Of a stretch of 64,000 nt of DNA, positions 1-7,640 are shown in pieces. The first letter of the stretch is position 1; each line of letters starts with the position of its first letter. The notes beneath the pieces are model-generated. The model ran no database searches. It was not told the origin of the DNA and saw only the letters and a list, made by a program, of their open reading frames with translations. This stretch comes from Phytohabitans sp036906915 (GTDB taxonomy: Bacteria > Actinomycetota > Actinomycetes > Mycobacteriales > Micromonosporaceae): assembly GCF_036906915.1 (NCBI RefSeq), contig NZ_JBAKHX010000033.1:19445-83444 (forward strand), written 5' to 3'. Both the position numbers and the translations under genes were made by a program.

Positions 1-16
1 CCTGAGAGGGAGCCCC

Positions 17-1051
17 ATGTATCCAAAACCGATCAGCCGGCTTCGGCTCGTTGCCGCGCTCGCCCTCACCATGCCGCTGGTTCTCGCCACCGGCTGCTCC
101 ACGGAGAACAACGCACCCGCCGCCGAAGGCGAGAACCCCCGTCTCACACTGAAGATCGGCAGTTCCCAGCCCGAGACGCAGCCCAACTTCTACTGTGGAA
201 TGAAGCTGCTCAAGGAGCGGGTCGAAGGGCAGAACCTCAACCTCACCCTCGACCTGTTCCCGAACAGCCAGCTCGGTCCCGACGCCGAACGGTTCGCGAG
301 CGTGCAGGCCGGCGACATCGACATCGACCTGCAAGGCGGGTCGGCGATGTCCACCGCCTTCCCGAAGATCGGCGTGCTCGATGCGGCCTACGTGTTCAAC
401 GACGTCGACCACTTCTTCAAGTGGGTCGACCAGAACGGACAGGACTTCTTCAAGGAATTCAACGCCGCCACCGACACGACCATTGTGGATGCGTGGTACT
501 TCGGGATGCGAACCTTCACCGCGACCAAGCCGATCCGCAAGCCAGAGGATCTCGCCGGGCTGAAGATCCGTTTCCCGAACACGCCGCAGTTCCTGGCCAA
601 CGCCAAGGCCCTCGGCGCTAACGCGGTCGCGATCGCCGTCGAGGAGCTTTACCTGGCGCTGCAGCAGGGCGTGGCGCAAGGGCAGGAGAACCCGGTCGTG
701 GCGACCCACGCGCAGAAGTTCGACGAGATCCTCAAGGTGGCCAGCCTGACCAACCACCAGGTCGGCACCCACTACGTCGTCATGTCGGACAAGACGCTGG
801 ACAAGATGAGCCAGGCTCAGAAGGACGCACTGTTCAAGGCGGTTCGCGACATCCGCGCCGAGAACCGCAAGTGTGTCGACGACGAGACCGAGAAGGTGCT
901 CGAAGGGTGGCGTGGCGACCCGAGCCGGACCGTGGTGGATATCGACCAGGTCGATCGACAGGCGTTCATCAGCAAGGCTGAAGCGTACTTCAACACCTAC
1001 TTCAAGGGTGCGGATCTGGAGCTGTACAAGAATGTCCGCGCGTCCGCGTGA
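17..1051 (+). CDS. dctP: TRAP transporter solute-binding lipoprotein (DctP family)
   Basis: Periplasmic-type binding protein of a tripartite ATP-independent (TRAP) importer, 344 aa, the usual length. Residues 1-27 form a lipoprotein signal with lipobox LATGC, so Cys27 would be lipid-anchored outside the membrane. The mature part carries DctP features: an LFPNSQLG segment, the GLKIRFPNTPQFL block and the QGQENPV block near residue 220. A GAGAGGGAG ribosome site precedes the ATG. No dctQ or dctM membrane subunit follows, so these probably lie upstream of the window. The next genes belong to shikimate/quinate metabolism, so quinate, shikimate or a related carboxylate is the likely ligand; that is inference from context. 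Confidence 0.92.
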   Translation: MYPKPISRLRLVAALALTMPLVLATGCSTENNAPAAEGENPRLTLKIGSSQPETQPNFYCGMKLLKERVEGQNLNLTLDLFPNSQLGPDAERFASVQAGDIDIDLQGGSAMSTAFPKIGVLDAAYVFNDVDHFFKWVDQNGQDFFKEFNAATDTTIVDAWYFGMRTFTATKPIRKPEDLAGLKIRFPNTPQFLANAKALGANAVAIAVEELYLALQQGVAQGQENPVVATHAQKFDEILKVASLTNHQVGTHYVVMSDKTLDKMSQAQKDALFKAVRDIRAENRKCVDDETEKVLEGWRGDPSRTVVDIDQVDRQAFISKAEAYFNTYFKGADLELYKNVRASA

Positions 1052-1068
1052 TCAACTACGCCGTGTCC

Positions 1069-1102
1069 AACGTGGAGGGCCGGATGCCCGGCCCTCCACG
1101 TT
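1069..1102 (+). terminator. Rho-independent terminator or attenuator after dctP
   Basis: A perfect 15-bp stem (1069-1083 with 1088-1102) closes a 4-nt loop (ATGC) and is followed by TTCTTCC. It lies 17 bp after the dctP stop and ends about 30 bp before the next start codon. It would end transcription or reduce readthrough, so that the binding protein is made in excess over the downstream enzyme. Confidence 0.85.
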
Positions 1103-1133
1103 TCTTCCCAACGGGCCCGACCGGGAGGTGTCC

Positions 1134-1988
1134 ATGGTCCTGATCGGACTGATCGGCGAGGGCATCCAACGATCACACGCGCCCCTGCTGCACCAGGCGG
1201 AGGCCGATCGCCAGGGAATCCGGCTCCACTACACGACCATCGACTCGGCCGAACGCGGCCTGGCGGCCGGTGACATTCCAGACCTGCTGCGCTGGGCCCG
1301 CACGCTCGGATACCGGGGGCTGAACGTCACGCACCCGTTCAAGCAGGAGGTCGTGCGGTACCTCGACGAACTGTCGGATGTCGCCCAGGTGCTCGGTGCG
1401 GTCAACACCATCGTTTTCGACGGCGACATCAGCCGCGGCTACAACACCGACGCACCCGGATTCGCCCGCAGCTTCGCCCGGGACTTCTCCGACGCCCCGC
1501 GGGACCGCGTCGTGCAGCTCGGCGCCGGCGGGGCCGGCTGCGCGGTCGCGCACGCGCTGCTGACACTCGGCGTCGGCACCATCACCCTGGTGGACCTCGA
1601 CATCGCCAAGTCGACATGGCTGGCCGAGGCCCTCACGGTCACGTTCGGCGAGGGGCGTGTCACAGCGGCGCTAACGGGCGAGCTGACCGCCGCGCTCGCG
1701 GAGGCCGACGGCGTCGTCAACACCACACCGGTCGGGATGGCACACCATCCCGGATCACCTGTTCCAGAGGCAGACCTCCGCAAGGATCTGTGGGTCGCCG
1801 ACATCGTCTACCGGCCGTTCGACACCGCCCTGCTCCGCGCCGCCCGCGCCGTCGGCGCGCCGACACTGCACGGCGGCGGGATGAACGCCTACCAGGCCGC
1901 CGTCGCGTTCGAACTGTTCACCGGGCGGGCTGCGGACGCCGAGGCCATGCGCGCCCACTCAGCCGAGCTGCTGAGCTCAGGACGCTGA
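1134..1988 (+). CDS. Shikimate/quinate dehydrogenase (AroE/QsuD-like)
   Basis: NAD(P)-dependent oxidoreductase of the shikimate dehydrogenase family, 284 aa. Residues 1-100 hold the substrate-binding fold: an IQRSHAPLLH segment at the usual SxS position, NVTHPFK with the catalytic lysine, and GAVNTIV. A Rossmann domain follows with GAGGAGCAV and the NTTPVGM motif. The GIQRSHAPLLH signature resembles catabolic quinate/shikimate dehydrogenases more than biosynthetic AroE (family knowledge). The ATG is chosen for its GGGAGGTG ribosome site and because the homology starts there; the frame extends upstream only into dctP antisense. Its 3' end overlaps the convergent dehydratase gene by 12 bp. Probable role: oxidise quinate or shikimate to dehydroquinate or dehydroshikimate. 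Confidence 0.9.
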   Translation: MVLIGLIGEGIQRSHAPLLHQAEADRQGIRLHYTTIDSAERGLAAGDIPDLLRWARTLGYRGLNVTHPFKQEVVRYLDELSDVAQVLGAVNTIVFDGDISRGYNTDAPGFARSFARDFSDAPRDRVVQLGAGGAGCAVAHALLTLGVGTITLVDLDIAKSTWLAEALTVTFGEGRVTAALTGELTAALAEADGVVNTTPVGMAHHPGSPVPEADLRKDLWVADIVYRPFDTALLRAARAVGAPTLHGGGMNAYQAAVAFELFTGRAADAEAMRAHSAELLSSGR

Positions 1989-4727
1989 TCCGGCCGATTC
2001 CGGTACCCGGTCGAGGTGTTCTCGCGCGGCTACGATCGCCATGCGAGCGTGTTCCTTCCCGCCTACCTGCGCCACCGACGTCGCCTTCGGGATCTCCAAG
2101 GCGTAGGGCAGTCCGGGCGGCAACGCCGCCAGGATACCGCGTACGTCGATGCCCCCTTCGCCGGGAAAGAGGCGCTCGAACCGTGCGGTGTGGATGAGCC
2201 CTTCGTTCGTGGTGGGAACCCCGGGTGGCGCGTCGCAGACGTGCACGAAATGGAACCACTCGGCCGGCAGCTGGCGAAGGTCCGCGACGCTCGAGCCGGA
2301 GCGGGCGAAGTGCAGCAGATCCACGAGGAGCCCGGCGTTGGGCTGGTCGGCGCCGCGCAGGACGCGTATCGCCTCGCGGAGGTCCGGTGTCTCCGTCCAT
2401 GATGGAAACTCCAGGTCGATCGTGAGGCCGAGCGGTCGCGCCATCTCACACAGCCGCGCGAACCGGTCGACCTTGCGCACCCGGTCGGGATCGGGGAGCT
2501 GTGTGATGACGTGCCGTGCGCCGAGCTCCGCGCCCGCCTCCAGGAAGCGCAGGAAGTCCTTCGGGTCCTCGTCCGGGCTGATCCGGGCCAACTCGATGTC
2601 GAGGACCTCGACGCCGGTCGCCGCGAGACGGACCTTTGTGGTGCGCATTAGGGCCGGGTCGGTGGCCAGGGGGTAGTGCGGCTCCTGGGGCGTCACCCGG
2701 GTCAGTCGCAGCCCGACGTACCGGTAGCCGGCGTCCGCCGCGGCGTCGACCAGCTCCGGCGGGGACAGGCTCAGCGCCGTCAAGTGGGCCAGCGAATACT
2801 CGTGCCGCTCGTCCCGACGCGACACGGGCGTGTCCCGCAGCGTGAACAACCGGCGCTCCCGATGAGCCGCCATCCGGACCGGGGCGCTCGGCTCGCCGTA
2901 GCCGGTGTACCCGTCGACGCGTTGCACCACAGCGAAGAAGACGCGTGAGCCGAGCATCTCGGTGTAGAAGTGCAGGTACGCGCCATGCTCATCACGGTCG
3001 TAGAGGATCGAGTACGCACGCAGCGCCCCCAGCAGGTCCGGTGGCAGATCCAAGCGGGCGTCGAGATCGGCGTAGTAGTTGTCCGCGATCTTCAGAATCG
3101 GCGCGCCGAGGGCGCGCATGGCCTTCGCGCTGGCGATCGCGTCATCGGTGCGAAACGCGACATGCTGTGGGTTCGGAATGGCCGGCGCCCAGTCGCCACG
3201 GCGCAGCGGCGCCGTGTGGAGGGCGATCCTGACCCGCCCGGCTGGATCCGTGGCGGCCCGGCTGCGCATCAGGCCGAAGGGTGCGGCGATCTCGGTGGTA
3301 TGGCCCGCGCGCAGGCCGAGCACGGCGTGGTAGAACAGCGTGGTCTCGTCGAAGTCGTCGACGGCGTCGGTCAGCGAAACGTGGTCAGTGTCGGTTATGC
3401 CGCCCGTGACGGACGCCGGCGCCTCGGTCGGGACGAAGTCCTGCAGCCAGCTGTCGCCGTTCGCGCCGGTGTGGACCAGGAAGACCGCCGTCCCGTCCGG
3501 GGCCGCGACCGACGTGAGCTCCGCCTCCTCCGGCTCGCGCAGGCGGGGCAGCACCGGGGCGAGCAACCGCTCCGCCCGCCGCGTCGACCCGACCGGATCC
3601 TCGCTCTCCACCGCCAGCGCGCAGATGGAAGTCGTACCCGGGACGACCGTCCGCTGCGGCGCGAAGTTCAACAGAATGCGGGCCCTGCCCTGCTCCCAGA
3701 GCTGCACCGGCTTGGAACGGTGCTGCCCGGTGTGGGCGAACCCGAGCCCGGTCAGGGCGCGTGCCGTGACCGGGCCGGAGACGGCGTCGACGGCAAGCTC
3801 GGTGAACACATGCCCGGCGAGCGAAGGCGCTGCCGGCAAACCACCCAGCCGAAGCCGCTCCCGGACCGCCGGCGCGGCGGAGGCACCGGCCGCCTCCTGC
3901 AAAGCGAGCAGCGAGCGCATGCCGTCGATCGCCGCGTACCGGGGATCTGCCTGCCGGTAGACGTCGTTGAACACCTCCAGCGACAGCGGACCGTCGTAGC
4001 CGGTGGAAAGCACGTGGCCGAGGAAGGTGGTGAGGTCGAACGAGCCGAGCCCTGGAAACAAGCGGTGGTGCCGGCTCCACTCCACCACGTCCATGCTCAG
4101 GCGCGGTGCGTCCGCCAACTGCACATGGAACACCTTCGCCCCGGGCACGACCCGGATGCCGGCCGCATCGTCGCCGCGCGAGAGCACGTGGAAGCTGTCC
4201 AGGCACAGGCCCAGCGCCGGGTGGCCGGCGCGCCGGACGATGCGCCACGCGTGTGCGTAGGTCTTGACGAAACGGCCCCAAGCGAGAGCTTCGTAAGCGA
4301 TCCGCAGGCCGCGCTCCTCGGCCCGGCTGGCCAACGCGTGCAGCTGCTCGGCGGCGAGGTCGTCGTCGTCCACGGCGTCCGCCGATACCGATGAACAGAC
4401 CAGCAGGGTGCCGGCGCCCAGCTCCTCGAGTACGTCGAACGTGCGCTCCGCCCGCCGCAGATTCGCGGCAAAAACGTCGGGAGGGACCGCCTCGAAGTCA
4501 CGGAACGGCTGGTACAGGTCGATCGACAGCCCACGCCGGGCACACTCCTGGCGCACCCGGCGCGGCGACCACGACGACCCGATGAGGTCGCTGTCGAACA
4601 GTTCGATGCTCTGGAAGCGCGCCGCCGCGGCGGCCGAGAGCTTGTCTTCGAGAGTTCCCGAGAGACACACGGTCGCGATGGCCAGGCGATAATTCGCGGC
4701 GGCCCGGTTCGCCAGGCTGGTCGACAT
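1977..4727 (-). CDS. quiC: Three-domain 3-dehydroshikimate dehydratase / HPPD-like / TIM-barrel fusion
   Basis: 916 aa. Residues 1-290 are a sugar-phosphate isomerase/AP-endonuclease-2 TIM barrel of the dehydroshikimate dehydratase type (dehydroshikimate to protocatechuate), with probable metal ligands Glu146 (YEALAWG), Asp177 (LDSFH), Gln203 (HVQLAD) and Glu251 (LEVFND). Residues 300-620 are a vicinal-oxygen-chelate domain like 4-hydroxyphenylpyruvate dioxygenase, keeping two histidines (TDHVSL, PQHVAF). The usual glutamate of FFEIVQR is alanine (FFAVVQR), so this metal site is probably incomplete. Residues 643-916 are a second TIM barrel of the same superfamily, normally a separate protein. 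The ATG has a GGAGGTG site; the frame further upstream is antisense to the next gene. QuiC-type dehydratase-HPPD fusions are known; the extra third domain is unusual. Confidence 0.85.
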   Translation of the reverse strand: MSTSLANRAAANYRLAIATVCLSGTLEDKLSAAAAARFQSIELFDSDLIGSSWSPRRVRQECARRGLSIDLYQPFRDFEAVPPDVFAANLRRAERTFDVLEELGAGTLLVCSSVSADAVDDDDLAAEQLHALASRAEERGLRIAYEALAWGRFVKTYAHAWRIVRRAGHPALGLCLDSFHVLSRGDDAAGIRVVPGAKVFHVQLADAPRLSMDVVEWSRHHRLFPGLGSFDLTTFLGHVLSTGYDGPLSLEVFNDVYRQADPRYAAIDGMRSLLALQEAAGASAAPAVRERLRLGGLPAAPSLAGHVFTELAVDAVSGPVTARALTGLGFAHTGQHRSKPVQLWEQGRARILLNFAPQRTVVPGTTSICALAVESEDPVGSTRRAERLLAPVLPRLREPEEAELTSVAAPDGTAVFLVHTGANGDSWLQDFVPTEAPASVTGGITDTDHVSLTDAVDDFDETTLFYHAVLGLRAGHTTEIAAPFGLMRSRAATDPAGRVRIALHTAPLRRGDWAPAIPNPQHVAFRTDDAIASAKAMRALGAPILKIADNYYADLDARLDLPPDLLGALRAYSILYDRDEHGAYLHFYTEMLGSRVFFAVVQRVDGYTGYGEPSAPVRMAAHRERRLFTLRDTPVSRRDERHEYSLAHLTALSLSPPELVDAAADAGYRYVGLRLTRVTPQEPHYPLATDPALMRTTKVRLAATGVEVLDIELARISPDEDPKDFLRFLEAGAELGARHVITQLPDPDRVRKVDRFARLCEMARPLGLTIDLEFPSWTETPDLREAIRVLRGADQPNAGLLVDLLHFARSGSSVADLRQLPAEWFHFVHVCDAPPGVPTTNEGLIHTARFERLFPGEGGIDVRGILAALPPGLPYALEIPKATSVAQVGGKEHARMAIVAAREHLDRVPESAGSAS

Positions 4728-4831
4728 CGGCACCTCCGGCGGATATGAACGTACTAGATAGTTACTTATACGCCTAGCGTGCCGGACGTGGAAAGGCTTC
4801 CTGGTGCCGCCGTACGCCTTGCCGCCAGGGG

Positions 4832-6754
4832 TCAGAGCCGCTTGCTGTCCCGGGGACGGCGAAAGCCCGACTCGCTGAAGTAGCGGGTCACGTTTCCGTG
4901 GCGATCGACCACCCGGCGGTAGTGCTTGAGGAAGTCCCACATCAGAGGCGACTCCTCGGGCATGGTGTTGTGCGAGCGGTAGACGTTCTTGGTCAGCTTC
5001 AGTACCGGGATCGCGGTGTCGCGGTCGCGCCATGTCCAGGTCTGGAACCGGTCGTGCCATCCGCTTCGTTCGCCGTCGAGGCTGTCCACGTCGGACAGTT
5101 CCAGGCCGTTGGCGCCCAGGTGGTAGCGCGCCCACGCGTCGAGGCTGTTTTGCGTGTCGTCCCATAGCCCGCCGGCGAGGAACCCGAGGTCGCCGTACCC
5201 GTAGATCTGGTAATTGGGGATCATCTGGCCGCTGGCCGGGTACTGCACGCCGTCCATGCTGACGGCTCCGGCAGCGTTCGGGGCGGCGGTGAACGACGTG
5301 GACGCGACCGCGGCGAAGTACTCCGGGAATGCGATCGCGAAGTTCTGGGTTACCTGGCTCCCCGCGGACTGCCCGGTCGAGTAAAACCGTGTCGGGTCGA
5401 CGGGGTACTCGCGGACCATGACGTCCCGCAGCTGCCGGAAGAAGGCGATGGAGTCGCGGTGGCTGACGGAGACGGACGTGTTGCTGTACTGCTCGCAGAT
5501 GACGACGAGAACGCACCCCTCGCGTTCGGCGACCTTCCACCATTGCGCGGCATCGAAGAACACCTTGTCGGTTTGGCTGTTGCCGGGCCACACGAACACG
5601 ACCGGCGCCTTGTCCCGCCACAAGCGGCGGGCAGACCGCGGTACGTGGACCAGGTACTCCCGGACAAACCCTTCTACTGTCATCGTCCGCACCCGCACAC
5701 CGAGCTTGGCGTAGTCGGCGCGTTCGAAGAGCTGGTTGCCATAGGCGAAGAAGTTCTCGTACCGGGTGTAGCCCGTCAGGAAGTCCACGATCTGGCTCGT
5801 GCTCAGCCCGTTCCGGCTGCTGATCGGTCGCTTCTGGACCGCGACCTGGGCGATCGGCCCGGCGTACGACGTCATCCACCGGCCGGACCGGCGTCGCTGC
5901 CGGAAGACCGTACCCAGTGTCCGGTCGGAGGAGCCGACGTCCACGGTGTCGTTGGCGCGCTTCCAGTAGGACAGGCTTGCGCTGACCGAACGCGGCTCGG
6001 GGTGGACGAACCAGGTCGGCAGCACGGTCTCGTCATACCTGATGAGGTCGAAACCCTCCGGGAACAAGACGTCGGTGTAGGTGCCCTCGGTGTCGCCGTC
6101 GAACTTGCGCGCCGCGTACGAGTTCAGGTACTCAGCGCTCAGGCCGGGAGAGTCGACGTACACCTGGCTGATGACCCGCAGCGGATGCGCGACCGCCCAC
6201 GCCTCCAACGCCGGGGCACCAGCACCGTAGCCGACGAGGTAGTGCAGCCCAAAGATCGAGAAGTATCGGTTGCTCTGGTAGAAAGCCATCGCCGCCTCGA
6301 CGTAGGCCGCCTCGGCCTGGTGATCACCCCAGCCGGCCTCCCCAGGCTCCAGGATGAACAACCCTTCCTCCCGCCGGTCCCCGATGTCGACCCACGACGA
6401 CCTTTGGAGGAACTCAGCCGTGTCCACCCCATCGGGAACCGCGACAACCGTGTAATAGGAACGGATGGGCGTCTCCGGCGAGATGTAGACCTTCGCGGTG
6501 CGGGTCTGGCCGCCGACGTCGAACGACTTCGTCCAGTACCCGCTCATCTCCCTCGGCAGCTTGTTGGCGCGCGTGTAGTCGTAGGCGGGGAACGGGCGCC
6601 CGTCCAGCGGCCGCGCCTCGCCGAGCCCGCCCGCTTCGCGACCTGACGTGTGAGCCGCGGCCGGCGGCACCGTGAGTGTCTCCGTCACCAACGTCGCCGT
6701 CACGGCGAGCGCGGCCGTTCCCTGAATCAGTTGGCGTCGATCGATCGTGCCCAT
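4832..6754 (-). CDS. Secreted PHB-depolymerase/feruloyl-esterase-like hydrolase
   Basis: 640-aa alpha/beta hydrolase. The N-terminus (IDRRQLIQG, then a hydrophobic stretch to about residue 34) is a likely Tat signal peptide. The C-terminal half matches the esterase/polyhydroxybutyrate-depolymerase fold: a VPRSARRLWRDKAPVVFVWPG block and the nucleophile motif GQSAG with Ser463. Residues 100-300 resemble a second hydrolase core with a degenerate elbow (GYGAGA), so this may be a duplicated fold with one active half; that part is inference. It could release hydroxycinnamates or other ester-linked acids, which would fit the aromatic-acid genes nearby. The substrate is not shown by the sequence. 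It stands alone, with a palindromic site about 170 bp upstream. Confidence 0.75.
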   Translation of the reverse strand: MGTIDRRQLIQGTAALAVTATLVTETLTVPPAAAHTSGREAGGLGEARPLDGRPFPAYDYTRANKLPREMSGYWTKSFDVGGQTRTAKVYISPETPIRSYYTVVAVPDGVDTAEFLQRSSWVDIGDRREEGLFILEPGEAGWGDHQAEAAYVEAAMAFYQSNRYFSIFGLHYLVGYGAGAPALEAWAVAHPLRVISQVYVDSPGLSAEYLNSYAARKFDGDTEGTYTDVLFPEGFDLIRYDETVLPTWFVHPEPRSVSASLSYWKRANDTVDVGSSDRTLGTVFRQRRRSGRWMTSYAGPIAQVAVQKRPISSRNGLSTSQIVDFLTGYTRYENFFAYGNQLFERADYAKLGVRVRTMTVEGFVREYLVHVPRSARRLWRDKAPVVFVWPGNSQTDKVFFDAAQWWKVAEREGCVLVVICEQYSNTSVSVSHRDSIAFFRQLRDVMVREYPVDPTRFYSTGQSAGSQVTQNFAIAFPEYFAAVASTSFTAAPNAAGAVSMDGVQYPASGQMIPNYQIYGYGDLGFLAGGLWDDTQNSLDAWARYHLGANGLELSDVDSLDGERSGWHDRFQTWTWRDRDTAIPVLKLTKNVYRSHNTMPEESPLMWDFLKHYRRVVDRHGNVTRYFSESGFRRPRDSKRL

Positions 6755-6922
6755 AGAGGGAGGCCCTTCCGTGGTGCGTCAAAGTTGTCGCGCGACGGCC
6801 CCGCGCGTCTGGCGCGCGTCCGGGCTGTTCGTCGAAGTCGTTTTGCACTCTTCGTAGGCGTCGATGGTGGCCACGCCTGCCTGCCCGGCGGCTCGCCCTC
6901 CGATCCGCCGCCCACTTCTTTC

Positions 6923-6957
6923 GTCCATCTGATGGACCCATTGTTCTGCTAGGCAGA
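6923..6957. promoter_or_regulatory. Two palindromes upstream of the secreted esterase
   Basis: GTCCATC-T-GATGGAC (6923-6937) is a perfect 7-bp inverted repeat. TCTGC-TAG-GCAGA (6945-6957) is a perfect 5-bp inverted repeat directly beside it. They lie between the divergent esterase (start 6754) and the truncated gene at 7125 and look like operators. Their regulator is unknown. I see nothing else in the 6755-7124 gap. Confidence 0.45.
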
Positions 6958-7124
6958 CCATAGCCCTATCTGTGAACAAGCGGCAATGCCCTCGCAACGA
7001 ACACTGCCCGCGCCGGATGGCGGGCGCGGCACGGCTCTTCACGGCGTGCTCGCGCCCCGGTCTGGAGGCAGACGCGTACCGGAGCAGATGCAACGGAGTC
7101 TCGAACGATCAAAGGAGTGGCTGG

Positions 7125-7343
7125 GTGAAACGTCGAGCAGTCATCACCTCGGGCGCAGCGGTCGCAGGCATCGCCGCGACCGCTGGCGTCTCAGGCGTGC
7201 CAGCGAGTGCTTTCGCCGGAGATCACCGCACGGCGACCGAAAGAACCAAGGCCCAACGACCCGAGACCGTCGCCGCGCGTCGACTGATCTTCGGTGACGA
7301 GAATGTGGATCCCGGCGAGGCCTACTCCCGTGGGACCAGGTGA
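7125..7343 (+). pseudogene. Truncated Tat-exported MBL-fold hydrolase (N-terminal remnant)
   Basis: 72 codons from a GTG behind AAAGGAGTGG. The product starts VKRRAVITSGAAVAG, a twin-arginine-like signal ending near ASAFAG. It then has AARRLIFGDENVDP, which resembles the conserved start of the mature part of secreted metallo-beta-lactamase-fold hydrolases (FFGxENVDP, from memory). The reading frame stops 11 codons later, before any metal-binding motif, and the following 300 bp do not restore the domain in any frame. It is most likely a gene cut off by deletion. An intact small secreted protein cannot be excluded. Confidence 0.5.
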
Positions 7344-7512
7344 AGCCCTCGCGGGGCGGTGCTGCCCGTCGTTCGGGTCTGTGACCTGGCAACACACGCC
7401 GGGCTGGCACCTGCCGTACCTCACCCATCGACGGCTTACCGAAATTACCCCGTTAGCAGCCTCGAAGACCGCCGGACCCGTGCCTCGCCGTGTAGACGGC
7501 CGCAGCCGCGTA

Positions 7513-7548
7513 TTGACTTTCGTAACTACCCTAACTAAGGATGTTAGG
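7513..7548 (+). promoter_or_regulatory. Probable promoter/operator of the GH74 gene
   Basis: A TTGACT hexamer (7513-7518) lies 17 bp before TAAGGA (7536-7541), a weak -10. CCTAAC (7530-7535) and GTTAGG (7543-7548) form an inverted repeat spanning the putative -10, and TAACTA occurs twice (7523, 7532). An operator overlapping the promoter is the simplest reading. I see no gene in the rest of the 7344-7640 gap. Confidence 0.45.
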
Positions 7549-7640
7549 TGGCACTTCCAGTGATGCCGATGGATGGCGCCGCCGCTTCAGGGCCGTTCCG
7601 TCGAGGCGGACCCCGCTCGTTCCGAGGAAGGACCCCGCAC

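Noticed and set aside
1..16. CTGAGA near the left edge as a thiamine-riboswitch fragment
   Set aside because: Only the short CTGAGA string is present, other conserved riboswitch elements are absent, and it doubles as the dctP ribosome site (GAGAGGGAG).
4728..5879. Upstream extension of the dehydratase frame, which would make a 1300-residue protein
   Set aside because: It is an out-of-frame shadow of the esterase gene, Arg/Pro-rich without family resemblance; the ATG at 4727 has a good ribosome site and starts the homologous domain.
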